The translations under genes were made by a program, and so were the position numbers. Under the pieces are notes generated by a model, which saw only the letters and a list, made by a program, of their open reading frames with translations, did no database searches and was not told the origin of the DNA. Shown one piece after another: positions 1 through 9,857 of a DNA stretch of 12,539 nucleotides. This DNA is from Smittium mucronatum (Eukaryota > Kickxellomycota > Harpellomycetes > Harpellales > Legeriomycetaceae): the NCBI GenBank assembly GCA_001953115.1, contig LSSL01004653.1, forward strand, positions 1 to 12,539. Reading direction: 5' to 3'. Positions within the stretch are counted from its first letter, which is position 1. Every line of letters begins with the position of its first letter.

Positions 1-75
1 GGTCTTTCGGTTGGTAGATTGAACCCTTTTCCCGTAGGTACGCAGCCGGTAGTCCGGCAGAGGAGCTTGTTGTAG
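1..75 (+). CDS. C-terminal fragment of a retroelement reading frame
   Basis: Frame 1 is open from the window edge for 24 codons and ends in TAG at 73-75; the other two + frames hit stops within the first 21 bases. The fragment is rich in Pro, Arg, Val and Gly (it contains NPFPVGTQPVV and ends RQRSLL). Its base composition, more than half G+C, contrasts sharply with everything that follows up to the proteasome gene. That contrast and the immediately following 3' UTR, AATAAA and poly(A) tract argue that it is the end of the element's protein, presumably the reverse transcriptase polyprotein. I do not recognise the residues as a known domain, so the product is inferred from context only. Whether the upstream frame is intact cannot be seen. 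Confidence 0.5.
   Translation, partial: GLSVGRLNPFPVGTQPVVRQRSLL
45..58 (+). other. Small GC hairpin within the retroelement frame
   Basis: GCCGG (45-49) and CCGGC (54-58) form a perfect 5-bp stem with a TAGT loop, all G-C pairs, 15 nt before the stop codon. Some LINE clades use a 3' stem-loop for recognition by their reverse transcriptase, but this one lies in the coding part and is absent from the truncated copy at 9754-9848. Function is therefore unknown and chance pairing is possible. Confidence 0.35.
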
Positions 76-154
76 TTAGGATAATAGTCTTTTTTATACG
101 TCTTTTTCTTTTTTTCAAATTTTTTTAGTATAGTTTTTAATGACGTTATCTTAC

Positions 155-160
155 AATAAA
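155..160 (+). terminator. Poly(A) signal AATAAA of the left retroelement copy
   Basis: A perfect AATAAA lies 12 nt before the A18 tract at 173-190. The signal and its spacing are kept in the second copy (AATAAA on the - strand at 9779-9784, 11 nt before A14), so both copies descend from a transcript cleaved and polyadenylated at the same place. Confidence 0.7.
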
Positions 161-251
161 ATTCCGTGATACAAAAAAAAAAAAAAAAAATTTCGCTCAA
201 TCAAAGAATTTCATTTCGAATTTACACTTATAATTAGTTTGTTAAATTAGT

Positions 252-390
252 TTTTGGTCAACTAATAAACTTCGACTAGACTGTGTATAACTCGACTATC
301 ATGCCTAAAGTTGGCTTTTTATTGTAAATTTCGATTATTTTATACAAATTTCGACTAATGAGCTGTTTTATCCTATAATATCCTATCATC
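252..390. repeat. Degenerate ~20-bp tandem repeat, patch A
   Basis: The heptamer TCGACTA or a close variant recurs with a 20-bp rhythm: TCGACTA at 272, TCGACTA at 292, a weak unit near 311 (TTGGCTT), TCGATTA at 331, TCGACTA at 351 and TCCTATA at 371. Between the heptamers the units tend to TTTATAnAAATT. An approximate unit is TCGACTATTTTATACAAATT. The array is eroded, about six units, with only two or three well preserved. A similar array lies at 3634-3775. No gene is present. Confidence 0.5.
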
Positions 391-2280
391 TCATTTAATT
401 TTTTGTATAAAAAATCGAATATTTTTTTTGTATTTCGAAAAAAATAAAAAAATAAAAAAACAAAAAACAGCAAATATAAGCTAAGATTTTTTTAAAAAAA
501 TAACATGAAAAAAAATTCGCTTATTGAATCAGGTTAAACCTGGTATGAAAAAAATTGGCTGATATTTAGTGAATAAATACATTTTATTCAATTTCTGTTT
601 TATAGGCTTTAAAAATTGAATTATTTTTTGCTTTTTTATAATATATCATTTATCTATAAACTATATCAATTAGGATGAACCAGATTACTTCTAAAGGAAT
701 AAAAATTAAAAAATTGATTTTCGTGGATAACTACGTGCTTTCACAAATTTTTAAATTTTGGTGAATAAGCACAAATAATACTTGAAATACTATTTTAATA
801 ATTTCTACTATTGTGTGAATAAACCATCAGTTAGTTGAGATTTGCAGATAAAATTTGATAGATTTTTTGATAAAAGGATAAAAACTTATGTAAACTCTCA
901 CCTTCCAAAAATTAAAACCCAGATAATTGTTCTACCAAAAACCCAGTCAAGTTTTTTATAATTTAAAAAAAACTTGGAAAATAATCGGAAAATTTTGAAC
1001 TCAACAAAGTATATCATATCTTCAACAATGAAAAAAGGAGACAGAAATACACGAGGATTTCCATATATATGCCCAATGAATTTTTTCAAAAAATTATAGA
1101 TATTTCATCTTCTTAAAATTATATTTTTTATAAAATAAATACATACTTTGTATTAGAAAGAATATTCAGAGTTAGGTGGTATAGCATACTTTTCAGGCTT
1201 CATAAAAAAATTTGGTGGTTATGAGGCTATTATATCATCAAATTAGAACATCGAAACATTATCACCCTGCTAAAATAAAAATTTAGACTCGAAAATCTAA
1301 CTTTTAAAGGGCGTATATTCTGTAATAATCCCAGTATTTATAGATTTTTGTCAAGAGTTTGTTTTTTCCTTTATATATATTGTTTCCAAGGTCATCACAG
1401 AACCATAAAATGGATATTTGAAGTTTTGTATGAAGAATAGGAAAAAATAGGTTTTATATAGAAAACAAACAACTTAATCACTGATTCATATATATTAATA
1501 TTCAAATATCACTAGCATTAACTGGTTTATTTAAAAAATTAAAGTTTAAAAATTTCTGGTTTCATTTATCAAAGAATATAAATTAAATTCTAAATAAAGA
1601 GGGCAAATCTTACAGGAAACTAATATATGAAGAAACTTGCGGTACTTAACTTATTTAACGGCAGGATTTTTTCAATATTCCTTCATAATTCTTTTTATGG
1701 AAAATGAATGAAATACTCCTTAATTTAAAAACTATTGGAACAAATAAAGATCTACTCTTCATCAAAAGCTTGAAATTTTATGAGGGATAAAATAATTTTT
1801 CTCCCTCTACCAATAATCTTCTTAGATATTTAATCCCACTATAAAAATAAAATATTTTGAACTTAGAAGTCTTGGCTTAATTGAATTTATCATGCTTTTT
1901 GCGGAAATAATGATGAAATAAAATTTATTTTACACTTCAAAATTGTTCTAAATTAATTATAACGAGATTTTTTCGGCAAAAGAATATAATTTTAAAGTTT
2001 TATGTCTTTATAGCTTTATTTGATATAATGTATTCAAATACTTAAAAAAGAGTGTCTCAGATTTGGACCTCTCAGATACCAATGAATCAGCTTCTTAAAT
2101 GAAATTTAATTTTCTAGAAGTCATATTATAATTCTTTGAACAAAATTTCATTTTATTTTTTTAAGTTTTTTTAAACTGGAAAGAAATATTAATTAAGCGC
2201 GTGTTTTTTTCTAAAAAAAATTAAATACACATAAATTTCTTTATTATCTAAATTATATAAATTACGTATTTAATGTAGCT
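391..2280. other. AT-rich non-coding stretch
   Basis: No gene is supported. Stops are dense in all frames, homopolymer A and T runs are frequent, and the longest open frames (about 63-65 codons on the - strand, at 276-473 and 898-1089) start with TTG and consist of hydrophobic and Lys-rich low-complexity residues expected from A/T-rich DNA. No tRNA, rRNA or clear terminal repeats were seen. A short repeat, CTCAGAT twice within about 25 bp near 2056-2080, is the only local pattern noted. Confidence 0.6.
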
Positions 2281-2700
2281 ATTATTAGCAGCAGAGCGAG
2301 TTTTGGTCACACTAGAAAGATCAGGGGGGAATCAACTTTAGTCTAACTTTTAATTTAGCGACTTTCGCTGGATCAAAATTTAATATCTTTTATCATCACA
2401 AATGTATTTTAAATACGCATTTTAATTAAAAATATGTTAAAATGTACATTTCGATTATATAGACAATTAAAATATGGACTGATTAAAAAATGACCCTGGA
2501 AGTAACATTCGAAGCAAATAATAGTAGCAAAAGAATTATTGATTAAAAAGAATGTTTTTATTTTATAAAACTATATAAAATGAATCCGGATCAAAAGGGA
2601 TCAATCGAAATCAACAGGTGTTTTGATTAAAAGCTATATAAGTTTAAAAGGCTCATTTGTAAAATTTTATTAAAGCGGAATCAGAATTAACTTTAGTTTT
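2281..2700. other. AT-rich non-coding stretch with a GC-richer patch
   Basis: Between about 2285 and 2375 the sequence is noticeably less AT-rich, with an isolated G6 run at 2324-2329 and a small perfect hairpin, AGCGA-CTT-TCGCT, at 2357-2369. Near 2585-2620 ATCAA occurs three times at about 11-bp spacing. No open frame or RNA gene explains the patch; it may be a remnant of an inserted sequence. Confidence 0.4.
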
Positions 2701-3300
2701 AAGATATTGAATTTTTATGCGAGGTGGATATTTTTTATTTTTATAAATGGTCATTATTTTGTTTCTGAACTTTACTTGCGTTTATTTATGTTATCTTTTA
2801 GGGATAGGTATATTTATTTTGTAGTTATGAAATGAATCGAGTTTGTTAATTTTTATTTGTTGTATAAGGTATCATAATGAGATTTAATAAATATATCGAG
2901 AATAAGCGAGTCATCATTCAATCTTGAGGCTGTGATTATTAGTAGTAGTTTTTTGGGCATAGAGTTGGTATTGGATAAAATATTAGTCGATTTTGTTCAT
3001 ATGTAATTGAAACGTATTAATTTCAGTTTACAGTGGGCAAAGGTGTAACAAAAATGTCATTTTTATTTGTACTTATTTAGATTCAACATATCAGTTTTAA
3101 TTGATAATGGGTATATTTATTTCATTGTAAGACTCTGTTTTTTACTTGAACAGAATTAAAGTGTCAGAATTAATTTCGTTATTCAGAGGAGTATCATTTG
3201 CCTTTGTGAAATTAGGAAAGGGCTGGGTTGTGAGGGGGGGAATATAATATTGATTTGAGATAGATATGTTTATGTCAAAAATATTAATATTATTGTAGAT
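2701..3300 (+). other. Strand-asymmetric G/T-rich non-coding island
   Basis: Hand counting gives A 183, T 255, G 120 and C 42 over these 600 bases, so on this strand G outnumbers C nearly three to one and T outnumbers A. For comparison 6301-6420 has about 8 G and 17 C. No long open frame accounts for it. Persistent G-over-C and T-over-A excess on one strand is known from transcribed strands and from single-strand damage or deamination, so an unannotated transcript or a decayed element read from left to right is possible. The island contains the G-quadruplex motif at 3220-3240. Confidence 0.45.
3220..3240 (+). other. Canonical G-quadruplex motif
   Basis: Four G3 runs can be assigned with short loops: GGG at 3220-3222, loop CT, GGG at 3225-3227, loop TTGTGA, then a G7 run at 3234-3240 that supplies two G3 runs separated by one G. 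This satisfies the usual G3+N1-7 rule on the + strand and is exceptional in DNA this AT-rich. Folding in the cell is not shown. Confidence 0.6.
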
Positions 3301-3633
3301 ATGATATCTGAAAAATTAATATAATAGCTGGTTGCATATATAAGCAAGATTAGATACCTTTCAGTTTTCTTAATCGATCAAATAAAAGATCAATTTAACC
3401 ATCTAAATTTTTGATTTGACTTATATATTCATTTATTTTGTTTTAATTTGCTTAGAAATATTGAATAGCATTTTGGGTTTTATTTTATTTTTTTGTCTTC
3501 ATGGATATTCATTCCTTATTTATAAAAAATAATCAACTTGTGTTTTTCTTTTTTTAATATGAGTAACTCAGTAGATAAATTTTAAAAAATTTAATTAAAT
3601 TGGTCAATTTTTGCATAATGATATCTTAAATCG

Positions 3634-3775
3634 CATAGTCTTATATTGTAATTTATTCAACTTTACATAATTTGGCCGATTATACACATTTAGTCCGATT
3701 ATTGAAATTTTTGTTCAGTTTTACCTTTTATGACCGACTATTAGACAATTTATTCTAACTTTACTATTTAAACTT
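3634..3775. repeat. Degenerate ~20-bp tandem repeat, patch B
   Basis: A motif of the form CCGATTA/CCGACTA recurs every 19-20 bp: TCAACTT at 3657, CCGATTA at 3676, CCGATTA at 3695, TTCAGTT at 3714, CCGACTA at 3734, TTCTAAC at 3753. Each is followed by TnTAnnnnATTT-like sequence. The unit length and motif match patch A at 252-390, which suggests one dispersed, eroded minisatellite family. A weaker 18-20-bp rhythm of GAnTnAATTT also appears around 4958-5082 but is too degenerate to include. No gene is present. Confidence 0.45.
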
Positions 3776-6700
3776 AATTTTTTACCAAAAAAAAAAATCG
3801 ATTTCATGATTATAATCACATTTGGATTTTTAAACATAAAAGGTATGGGAGATTTCAGGAATATTCGACTTACATGGCACTTCATCTAATTATTCAGCCT
3901 ATTAAAATTTAAATTTAAAAATTATATTTCCAGTAATTATATCTAATTTTTATAAAATATCACTTTTAAAAAAATTAGATGAAATTTCATTCAGATAAAT
4001 TTAAAGGTGTATTTAACGAAAGCCTATAGAAAATTTAGCAACCTGGAACTTCCTATTACAAAAGGTGGCATTAAAAAAACGACAGTAAAAATAAATAATT
4101 CCCTTGGATATACATTTTCTCTAAAAAAAATCAATTTAAAAATGTTAAAGGTCAAAAATTATCCGATTCCTATTGGGTTTAAATTGGAAATATGCCTTTA
4201 TTCAAGTCTCCCAAAAAAAAAATAGGTGAAATTTCCTGAAATTTTTATTATGCTAAGTTGAGTTTAATTGGATCAATAAGAGAATAAATTTTAATATATG
4301 GTTTTTTTTGTAACAATTTATGAAAGTTATGAAGCTGATAAATCTACAGGTGAGGTTTATGTGTAGAAACCATTGAAAATTAGATTAAAGCATTGGGATA
4401 AATTGTGAAATCGAATTAAATTTGAAAAATATAAATCCAATTGTGTTTTTAAAAATCAAAAATAATTTATTTGTAAAAAAAAATTATTTAAGAAAAAATT
4501 AGAAATTTTAAATCAGATAAAGTAAGAAAAAATTTTAACTTGGCAAAAAAAATTTTCAAAAAAAATTTACAATTAAATTTTGTGTAGAATTATTGGTTTT
4601 CAGTCTCAATTTTTTTTTGTCTTTAACCACACAAAGATGGATTTAATCACTTAGTCTAATATAATTTTAAAATCAAAATCTCAAATATTTAAAATTTAAA
4701 TAATTTTAATTAACCGAATTATCTAATATGCAAAATGAATATATAGAATGACCTTTATACCTATATCTTTATTAAAATCAAAAATTACAGAATTATTTCG
4801 ATTAATTATATCAGAATTTTGGAGATAAATTTTTTTGCAGTTCTTCAATTCAACCTCACCAAATAAAATGATAATTTAATCCATTTAAAACTTATATAGA
4901 AAAATATTATATTTTGATGTAAAACTGAAAATTTATAACATTTTTTTGCTTAGTCTGATTCAAAATTCATAATTTGTGACTAAATTTATTTTTTTGACTT
5001 AATTTGGTATAAAAATTTATGTTTGATTAGAAAAAAAATTTGATTCAATTTCACTTAATTGGATCCAATTCAACCAAATTTTTCTATTTTTCACTTACAA
5101 GATAAAATCTATTATAAAAAAAAATTTAGCTACAAATAATAAATATTCATTATACATACCAATTTTAACCAAACAGCTTGCTTTTTTTCAAAAATAATTT
5201 TTTAAGATTTTTATCTTAATATATTTATTTATATTTAATATTATAATTTATTGAACACAATTTATAAAATTAAAATTCACGTAGAGATTTTTTATAGAAT
5301 TTTAATGTAGATTATTTTTTATAAAATAACTCATATTATATTCATATTTGTATACTAAGTATATTATTATCGAAAAAAAAAATCATCTTTCAGATCAACA
5401 TAGTTTACTTTGTAAAATTATATCCCATAAAAATTAATGATATAAATATCAGTACTATAGTTAAACAAATAATAAATTTTAAAAAATATTTTACTAAGCA
5501 AAATCAAAATTTATATGATACTAAAACTGATAAATTTTTTAAAATCAATGAAAAAAATAATATAAATGTTAATATGATAGTATTTAAATTTATTTTTTTG
5601 TTTAATATTATCAAATATTAAGGGGGTATTTGGCTTTTATCAAATTACCATTTTATTATTCAGTTTATAAATTTAAAATATATACTTAAGCTTTATAACA
5701 ACTTTAACAGTAAAAATTCATTGAGATTTTTTGAATTTTTATATTTTTGAGACATTAATCGAAATTTCCACGTTTTTTTAACCTGTTTATAAATCAATAT
5801 TTTTTTAAAATATTTGACTAAATTTTCAATAAAAATAGCTCGTATAAATCGATGGTTTCCATTCGATTTTATTTTTTATGATAATTATCACATATAATTC
5901 CTTAGACAATTGGTTTTTTTTAGTTTATAAATAGTTGTTATTAATATTTATTTTAGATTTTTAAAATCAAGGAAAGTCTAAGATATTTTAATATAATATA
6001 TATATTCGAAAATTCACTTATCAAAAATTATATTGATTTTTTCCTCTTAAAAAGTATGTAGTATATAGAATTATTCAAAATTATAATTTTTTTTTTTTTT
6101 TTTCAAAAAAAACATCTAAATTATTTTTAAACCATTTCTATAAGTTTCAAAATAAATATTTGGGTATGGGAAATTGAAAAAAGATTAAATTGGATTAAAT
6201 TTGTTGATATTGAGAAGGTTGAGTGAATTTTTAATTTTTTTTGGATTACTAGATATAGTCTTATACTACATTATATAGATACCATTTTTTAAATAAAAAA
6301 ATAGATCAAAGATAATGAATCACTATTCCATTATTTTAAATGAAAAATCCACAGAAAATGAACCATTTAACATTATTATAATATATAAAAACGTCAAAAA
6401 CCAAAAATAATGATACAAAAAAACATTGCTAGAGAGCTAACCAAGTTATTTATAGTACAGATTAGTTTAATTTAAATCTCAATGAAAAAAATCCTTATAT
6501 ATAATAAATATAAGGTGGGTTTTTAATATGTCAAAATTTAACAAAATGAAATAATATAAATCAATTATAAAAAATAACACCCAAAAAGTATAAAAAAAGA
6601 TATAAATAATTTTTAAAAATATTTCAAGCACCCTAAAATATATTTGAAAAAACTATATACTTATGGTTAGTAATTTCTATTATTCTTATTATTATTTCCA

Positions 6701-8274
6701 ACTATAATAATGGCAGAATTATTTTGCTTTTTTTACTCGGAATTGCTTAATCATAAAAAAAAAGTAAGATTCAGGGGTTTATGAAAAAAAAGAGAGAAAA
6801 AAATTATTAAGCAAGGCTCAATTTAATTCTTAATCCATTATATTCTTTTTCATTGAAAAAGGGTAAAGAAAAAAAGACATATATAAAAATTTCATGATAA
6901 GAAATATCCTTAATGATACTAAAAATTATTATGGTCTTGGTATCAGGACTGAGTCCTACAAGAAATTTTGTCTGTTAAAATCACCTATATAAAATCCAAT
7001 ATAAAAAATGAAAAATCTCGTTGGAATCTTGGTATTTTCTAAAAGCGTTTAGATATAAAATCTTAGTTGTCAAAAATTAGATAAAGTTTCTTTGGGGTAA
7101 ATTTTAAATAGTCCTCCAGTTGTGCCACCAAATTTAATAATAAAAAAAGAAAAAAGAAAAAGCCAATGTTAGTATTTTTAATTCTATATTTAGTAGAATT
7201 TATAATTTATAATATAAATTTTAACAATCATAATAAACAAATTTTTTTGCTCATTTGAAAGATCTCAAATTTAATACTCGGAGTAATAACTGTTGTTAAT
7301 TATAAAAATTATTTAGCTTTAAAGAAAAATCTTATTATTTTAGCATGTTATTAAGATAATTTTTAAAGGGAGCCTTTTATATTATACTTATAAAAAAAAA
7401 AGAGTTTTTTTGGATTTATTTTCATAAAATTCTAGGAATAAAATAAAAAATCAGCAACTTCAATGATAAAATATTAAAAGAGTATTCAAAATAAACAAAT
7501 TTATGATTTAGATATATTTAGTCTTCATTAAAAATAATAGAAAAAGATGGATGTAATATATGTTCAATCAAACTAAAAGTTTGAGTGTATTAATTAAATC
7601 ATATTAATAAAAATAATATGAAGATTATAATATTTTTTGAAAAAAATATTGTGTTTTTTTTGGAAAATCTAATAAGAATTATAGCATGATTGCTTAAACA
7701 AAAGAAAATAATATTCAAAATTTTAATTTAATTTAATTTATTATTTATAGTTTCTCATTATTATTTTTTAAAAAGAAAATTTAGAAAGATAGTTCAAATT
7801 AAAAATTAAAAAAAACACAAAAAGATCCTATAATTTGATACTCTCTATAAAAAGATGATTATCCTAATATTGTTCTTCATACTGAAAAACCAACTTCGCT
7901 CTAAAATTAAGCTCTGAAAAAATTAACGAGATTAAGAATAAGTATAAAATCATATGCATATTAAAAAATAATGCTTGGTAGTTGTATATGAAACATCAAA
8001 AATAATATTTTCTGAATTTTTTTGGTTGATTTAATGCAAAAAATTTTTTTTTATAAATTCTAATCAAGATGTTTTTTTTATACACACCAGCAGTTTATTT
8101 TGGGTATTTTTTTCAGGAAGTAGGCAGCTTAATATTCAATAATGATTTTTAATAACAAAAAAAATGGATCTTAGATAGTTTTTATTAATGGGCTGCAAAG
8201 AATATAATAGTTAAAGGGTTGCAATATTTGGCAAAACAATTAATAAAAAAAATTAAATATAAAATATGGATACA
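3776..8274. other. Gene-free AT-rich desert
   Basis: No gene is supported over these 4.5 kb. The longest + strand open frame (4007-4225, 72 codons) begins with GTG, not ATG, is Lys-rich and resembles no family I know. Homopolymer runs are common, for example T17 at 6087-6103 followed by C and A8. A perfect 13-nt palindrome sits at 6945-6957, isolated G runs at 5622-5626, 6774-6777 and 7094-7097, and a short TTAAT repeat at 7723-7740. No tRNA, rRNA or telomere-type repeat was seen. Confidence 0.55.
6945..6957. other. 13-nt interrupted palindrome
   Basis: AGGACT and AGTCCT are perfect inverted halves around a central G. The centre (TGAGTC) resembles half of a bZIP-type site, but the element stands alone, far from any recognised gene, so a regulatory role is unsupported. 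Confidence 0.3.
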
Positions 8275-8327
8275 AATATAATATAATATAATATAATATA
8301 ATATAATATAATATAATATAATATAAT
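8275..8327. repeat. ATATA pentanucleotide microsatellite
   Basis: The unit ATATA repeats without interruption for 53 bases, about 10.6 copies, and breaks into TTTT at 8328. Perfect copies over this length point to recent slippage; copy number is likely to vary between isolates and may be misassembled. Confidence 0.95.
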
Positions 8328-9744
8328 TTTTTAATTAAATTAGAGCTTACAATATTTGGGTCAATGTATTTTCATTATAGAGAGGTAAATTTTAAAGGAT
8401 ATAATTTATTTAATGAAAATAAGATATTAGGATGTTTAAATTATTCCTTTTTTTTCGATTTGATGGCCTTAATATTAATTTGTTTTTTTTTAAAAACTTT
8501 ATAGTTCAATAATTTAAAAAAATTAAACCGAAACTCCTGAAAATTAATCTGTTATAGCTTATTTTTTTTATTTTCAATTTTTTTTTTAAAATATCATATT
8601 TTGCATGAAGTTTCTAGAGTTAATTTAATTTTAAATCATAAACTTTAAAATAACAATCAGAAAGATATTTGTTTTTATTGAATATCATCAAGGGTTTTGC
8701 AAATTGATATTCAAATAAATTTAATAAAAGTTTCGGCTGATTTTTAAAAGAGGTATTATTCCATGTGTATATCAGTATTTTTTGGGGTTTTAGAAATGAA
8801 TGAGATAAAAATGGTCGTTAATATCATTCTAACTTGATGTTACACAAAAGATATTAATAATTCATTGATTTTTGAGAAATTTTTTAAATTTTAACCTTTT
8901 CAATATTCTTGAGATATTAGTATTTATGTAAATTAGAAATGATATAACCAAAAATTTATATTTTGATTTTTAATAACAAAAAACAATAAAAAGAAGTTTA
9001 TAAAATCTGCATTCAGCTTTATCTTTTTTAATATCCATAATAAAGCTAAGAAAATAAAAAAAATATCAGTATTTAAAACATTTATATAAAAAATAACTTT
9101 AATTAGAGCATTTTTTTACAAGATTTATTTTTTCATTTTTTAAAATGAATATAAGGGATGTTTTGACTTACAGTAATACTTTTAAACGGGACGAAGGAGT
9201 TTTGAGGGTGGGGGAAGGGAGTTATATTTTAAAAACAGCCATGTAACCCAGAGATAGTGAAATTTATTCAAGGGTTACAGAATATTTCAGAGTAATGTGT
9301 ATTTATTCTTTAAAAATATTTCCATTGTTTTACAAAAACATTCAATGTTGAAAAATTATCGCTTTTAATAAAGTTTATAAAGGAAAAACAAAGATCGAAA
9401 ATATTGAAAAAAAATTATAAGAAATTCTATCTAAAGTAATAATTTTTAAATTCATATTTTTTTCATGTATGAAATTGTCTTAAAACGTTTATAAGAATAT
9501 CAAGCTATGAATGAGGTATAATTATATCAAAGAATTCGCTTGATATTATCTTCTAATCAATCGGTTTTGCGCTCATTGAAAACCAGTAAAAATATTTATT
9601 TGATTAATACTATTTTGACGATAGAAGGAAATGTATGACAAAAAACAAAATCTCCATTTTAAAAGAAATGACCAAAAGCTCTCAACGAATAGTATGAATA
9701 TAAATTTCATTAAAACAATAGAGTTCCATTGAGTACAAAAAATG
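8328..9744. other. AT-rich non-coding stretch left of the truncated retroelement
   Basis: No open frame of note and no RNA gene. The only compositional break is a G-rich patch at 9186-9220, followed by a short inverted repeat. From about 9540 the sequence becomes slightly less AT-rich as it approaches the truncated retroelement and the proteasome gene. Confidence 0.5.
9186..9280 (+). other. G-rich patch followed by a hairpin
   Basis: GGG at 9188-9190 and the close runs GGG (9206-9208), GGGGG (9210-9214) and GGG (9217-9219) lie on the + strand; the 15-nt first loop keeps this outside the strict quadruplex rule. Just downstream TGTAACCC (9242-9249) and GGGTTACA (9272-9279) form a perfect 8-bp inverted repeat with a 22-nt spacer. 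No reading frame covers the patch. It may be a remnant of an insertion or part of a non-coding RNA; neither is shown. Confidence 0.35.
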
Positions 9745-9753
9745 TAGCGAGAG
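9745..9753. repeat. Target-site duplication, left copy
   Basis: TAGCGAGAG here is repeated exactly at 9849-9857, and the two copies directly abut the 95-bp retroelement fragment. Extending outward the match is 10 of 11 (TnTAGCGAGAG). A 9-bp exact duplication flanking a poly(A)-tailed fragment is the signature of target-primed reverse transcription. Confidence 0.75.
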
Positions 9754-9848
9754 TTTTTTTTTTTTTTGTATCATGGAATTTATTGTAAGATAACGCCATT
9801 AAAAACTAATAATAAAAAATACGAAAAAAAGAAAAACACATAGAAATA
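9754..9848 (-). mobile_element. 5'-truncated retroelement copy with poly(A) tail
   Basis: Read on the - strand this 95-bp segment is a T-rich 3' UTR ending in AATAAA (9779-9784), 11 nt and then A14 (the T run at 9754-9767). It aligns end to end with 91-190. The core 9768-9808 matches 131-172 at about 39 of 42 positions with one 1-nt gap, and the outer 40 bases match at about 28 of 40. It carries none of the coding part, so it was truncated within the 3' UTR, typical of LINE insertions that abort early. Exact 9-bp duplications (TAGCGAGAG) flank it. It lies about 770 bp upstream of the proteasome gene in opposite orientation and supplies a poly(A) signal facing away from that gene. Confidence 0.78.
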
Positions 9849-9857
9849 TAGCGAGAG
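9849..9857. repeat. Target-site duplication, right copy
   Basis: Second copy of TAGCGAGAG, identical to 9745-9753, bounding the 95-bp retroelement fragment at its 5' (truncated) end. Confidence 0.75.

Larger units (their letters stand above)
1..190 (+). mobile_element. 3' end of a LINE-like non-LTR retrotransposon
   Basis: The order of parts is that of a polyadenylated retroelement 3' end: an open frame ending in TAG at 73-75, an AT-rich 3' UTR (76-172), a poly(A) signal AATAAA at 155-160, and an uninterrupted A18 tract at 173-190 starting 12 nt after the signal. The same 3' UTR (91-172) and tail recur in inverted orientation at 9754-9848, where the copy is 5'-truncated and flanked by a 9-bp duplication, as expected for target-primed reverse transcription. 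Over the core (131-172 against 9768-9808) about 39 of 42 positions match. The 5' part of this copy, and so its target-site duplication, lies left of the window; the DNA after the tail begins TTTCGCTCAA. The clade cannot be named, because no reverse transcriptase motif is in view. A processed pseudogene family with the same tail is the main alternative. Confidence 0.72.

Noticed and set aside
1..80. tRNA or tRNA-derived SINE head (GGTTGGTAGA resembles part of an A box; GGGTTCAATC on the - strand resembles a B box)
   Set aside because: The two boxes are on opposite strands, no cloverleaf can be drawn, and the open frame with stop, AATAAA and tail explains the segment better.
276..473. A 65-codon - strand open frame rich in Phe and Leu, like a membrane peptide
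   Set aside because: It starts with TTG, and the hydrophobic residues come from A-runs read in reverse. It also overlaps the ~20-bp repeat patch.
898..1089. A 63-codon - strand open frame
   Set aside because: TTG start, no family resemblance, and composition expected from AT-rich DNA.
4007..4225. A 72-codon + strand open frame as a small gene
   Set aside because: It starts with GTG, not ATG, is Lys-rich low complexity, has no recognisable motif and sits in a region with no other coding signal.
4958..5082. A third patch of the ~20-bp repeat (GAnTnAATTT with 18-20 bp spacing)
   Set aside because: The units are too degenerate and too A/T-only to separate from background without a computed statistic.
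98..9848. The inverted copies at 91-190 and 9754-9848 as terminal inverted repeats of one 9.7-kb transposon
   Set aside because: Each copy ends in its own poly(A) tract with an AATAAA at the right distance, and the right copy has its own 9-bp duplication on both sides. Two independent retroelement insertions explain this; nothing transposase-like lies between them.
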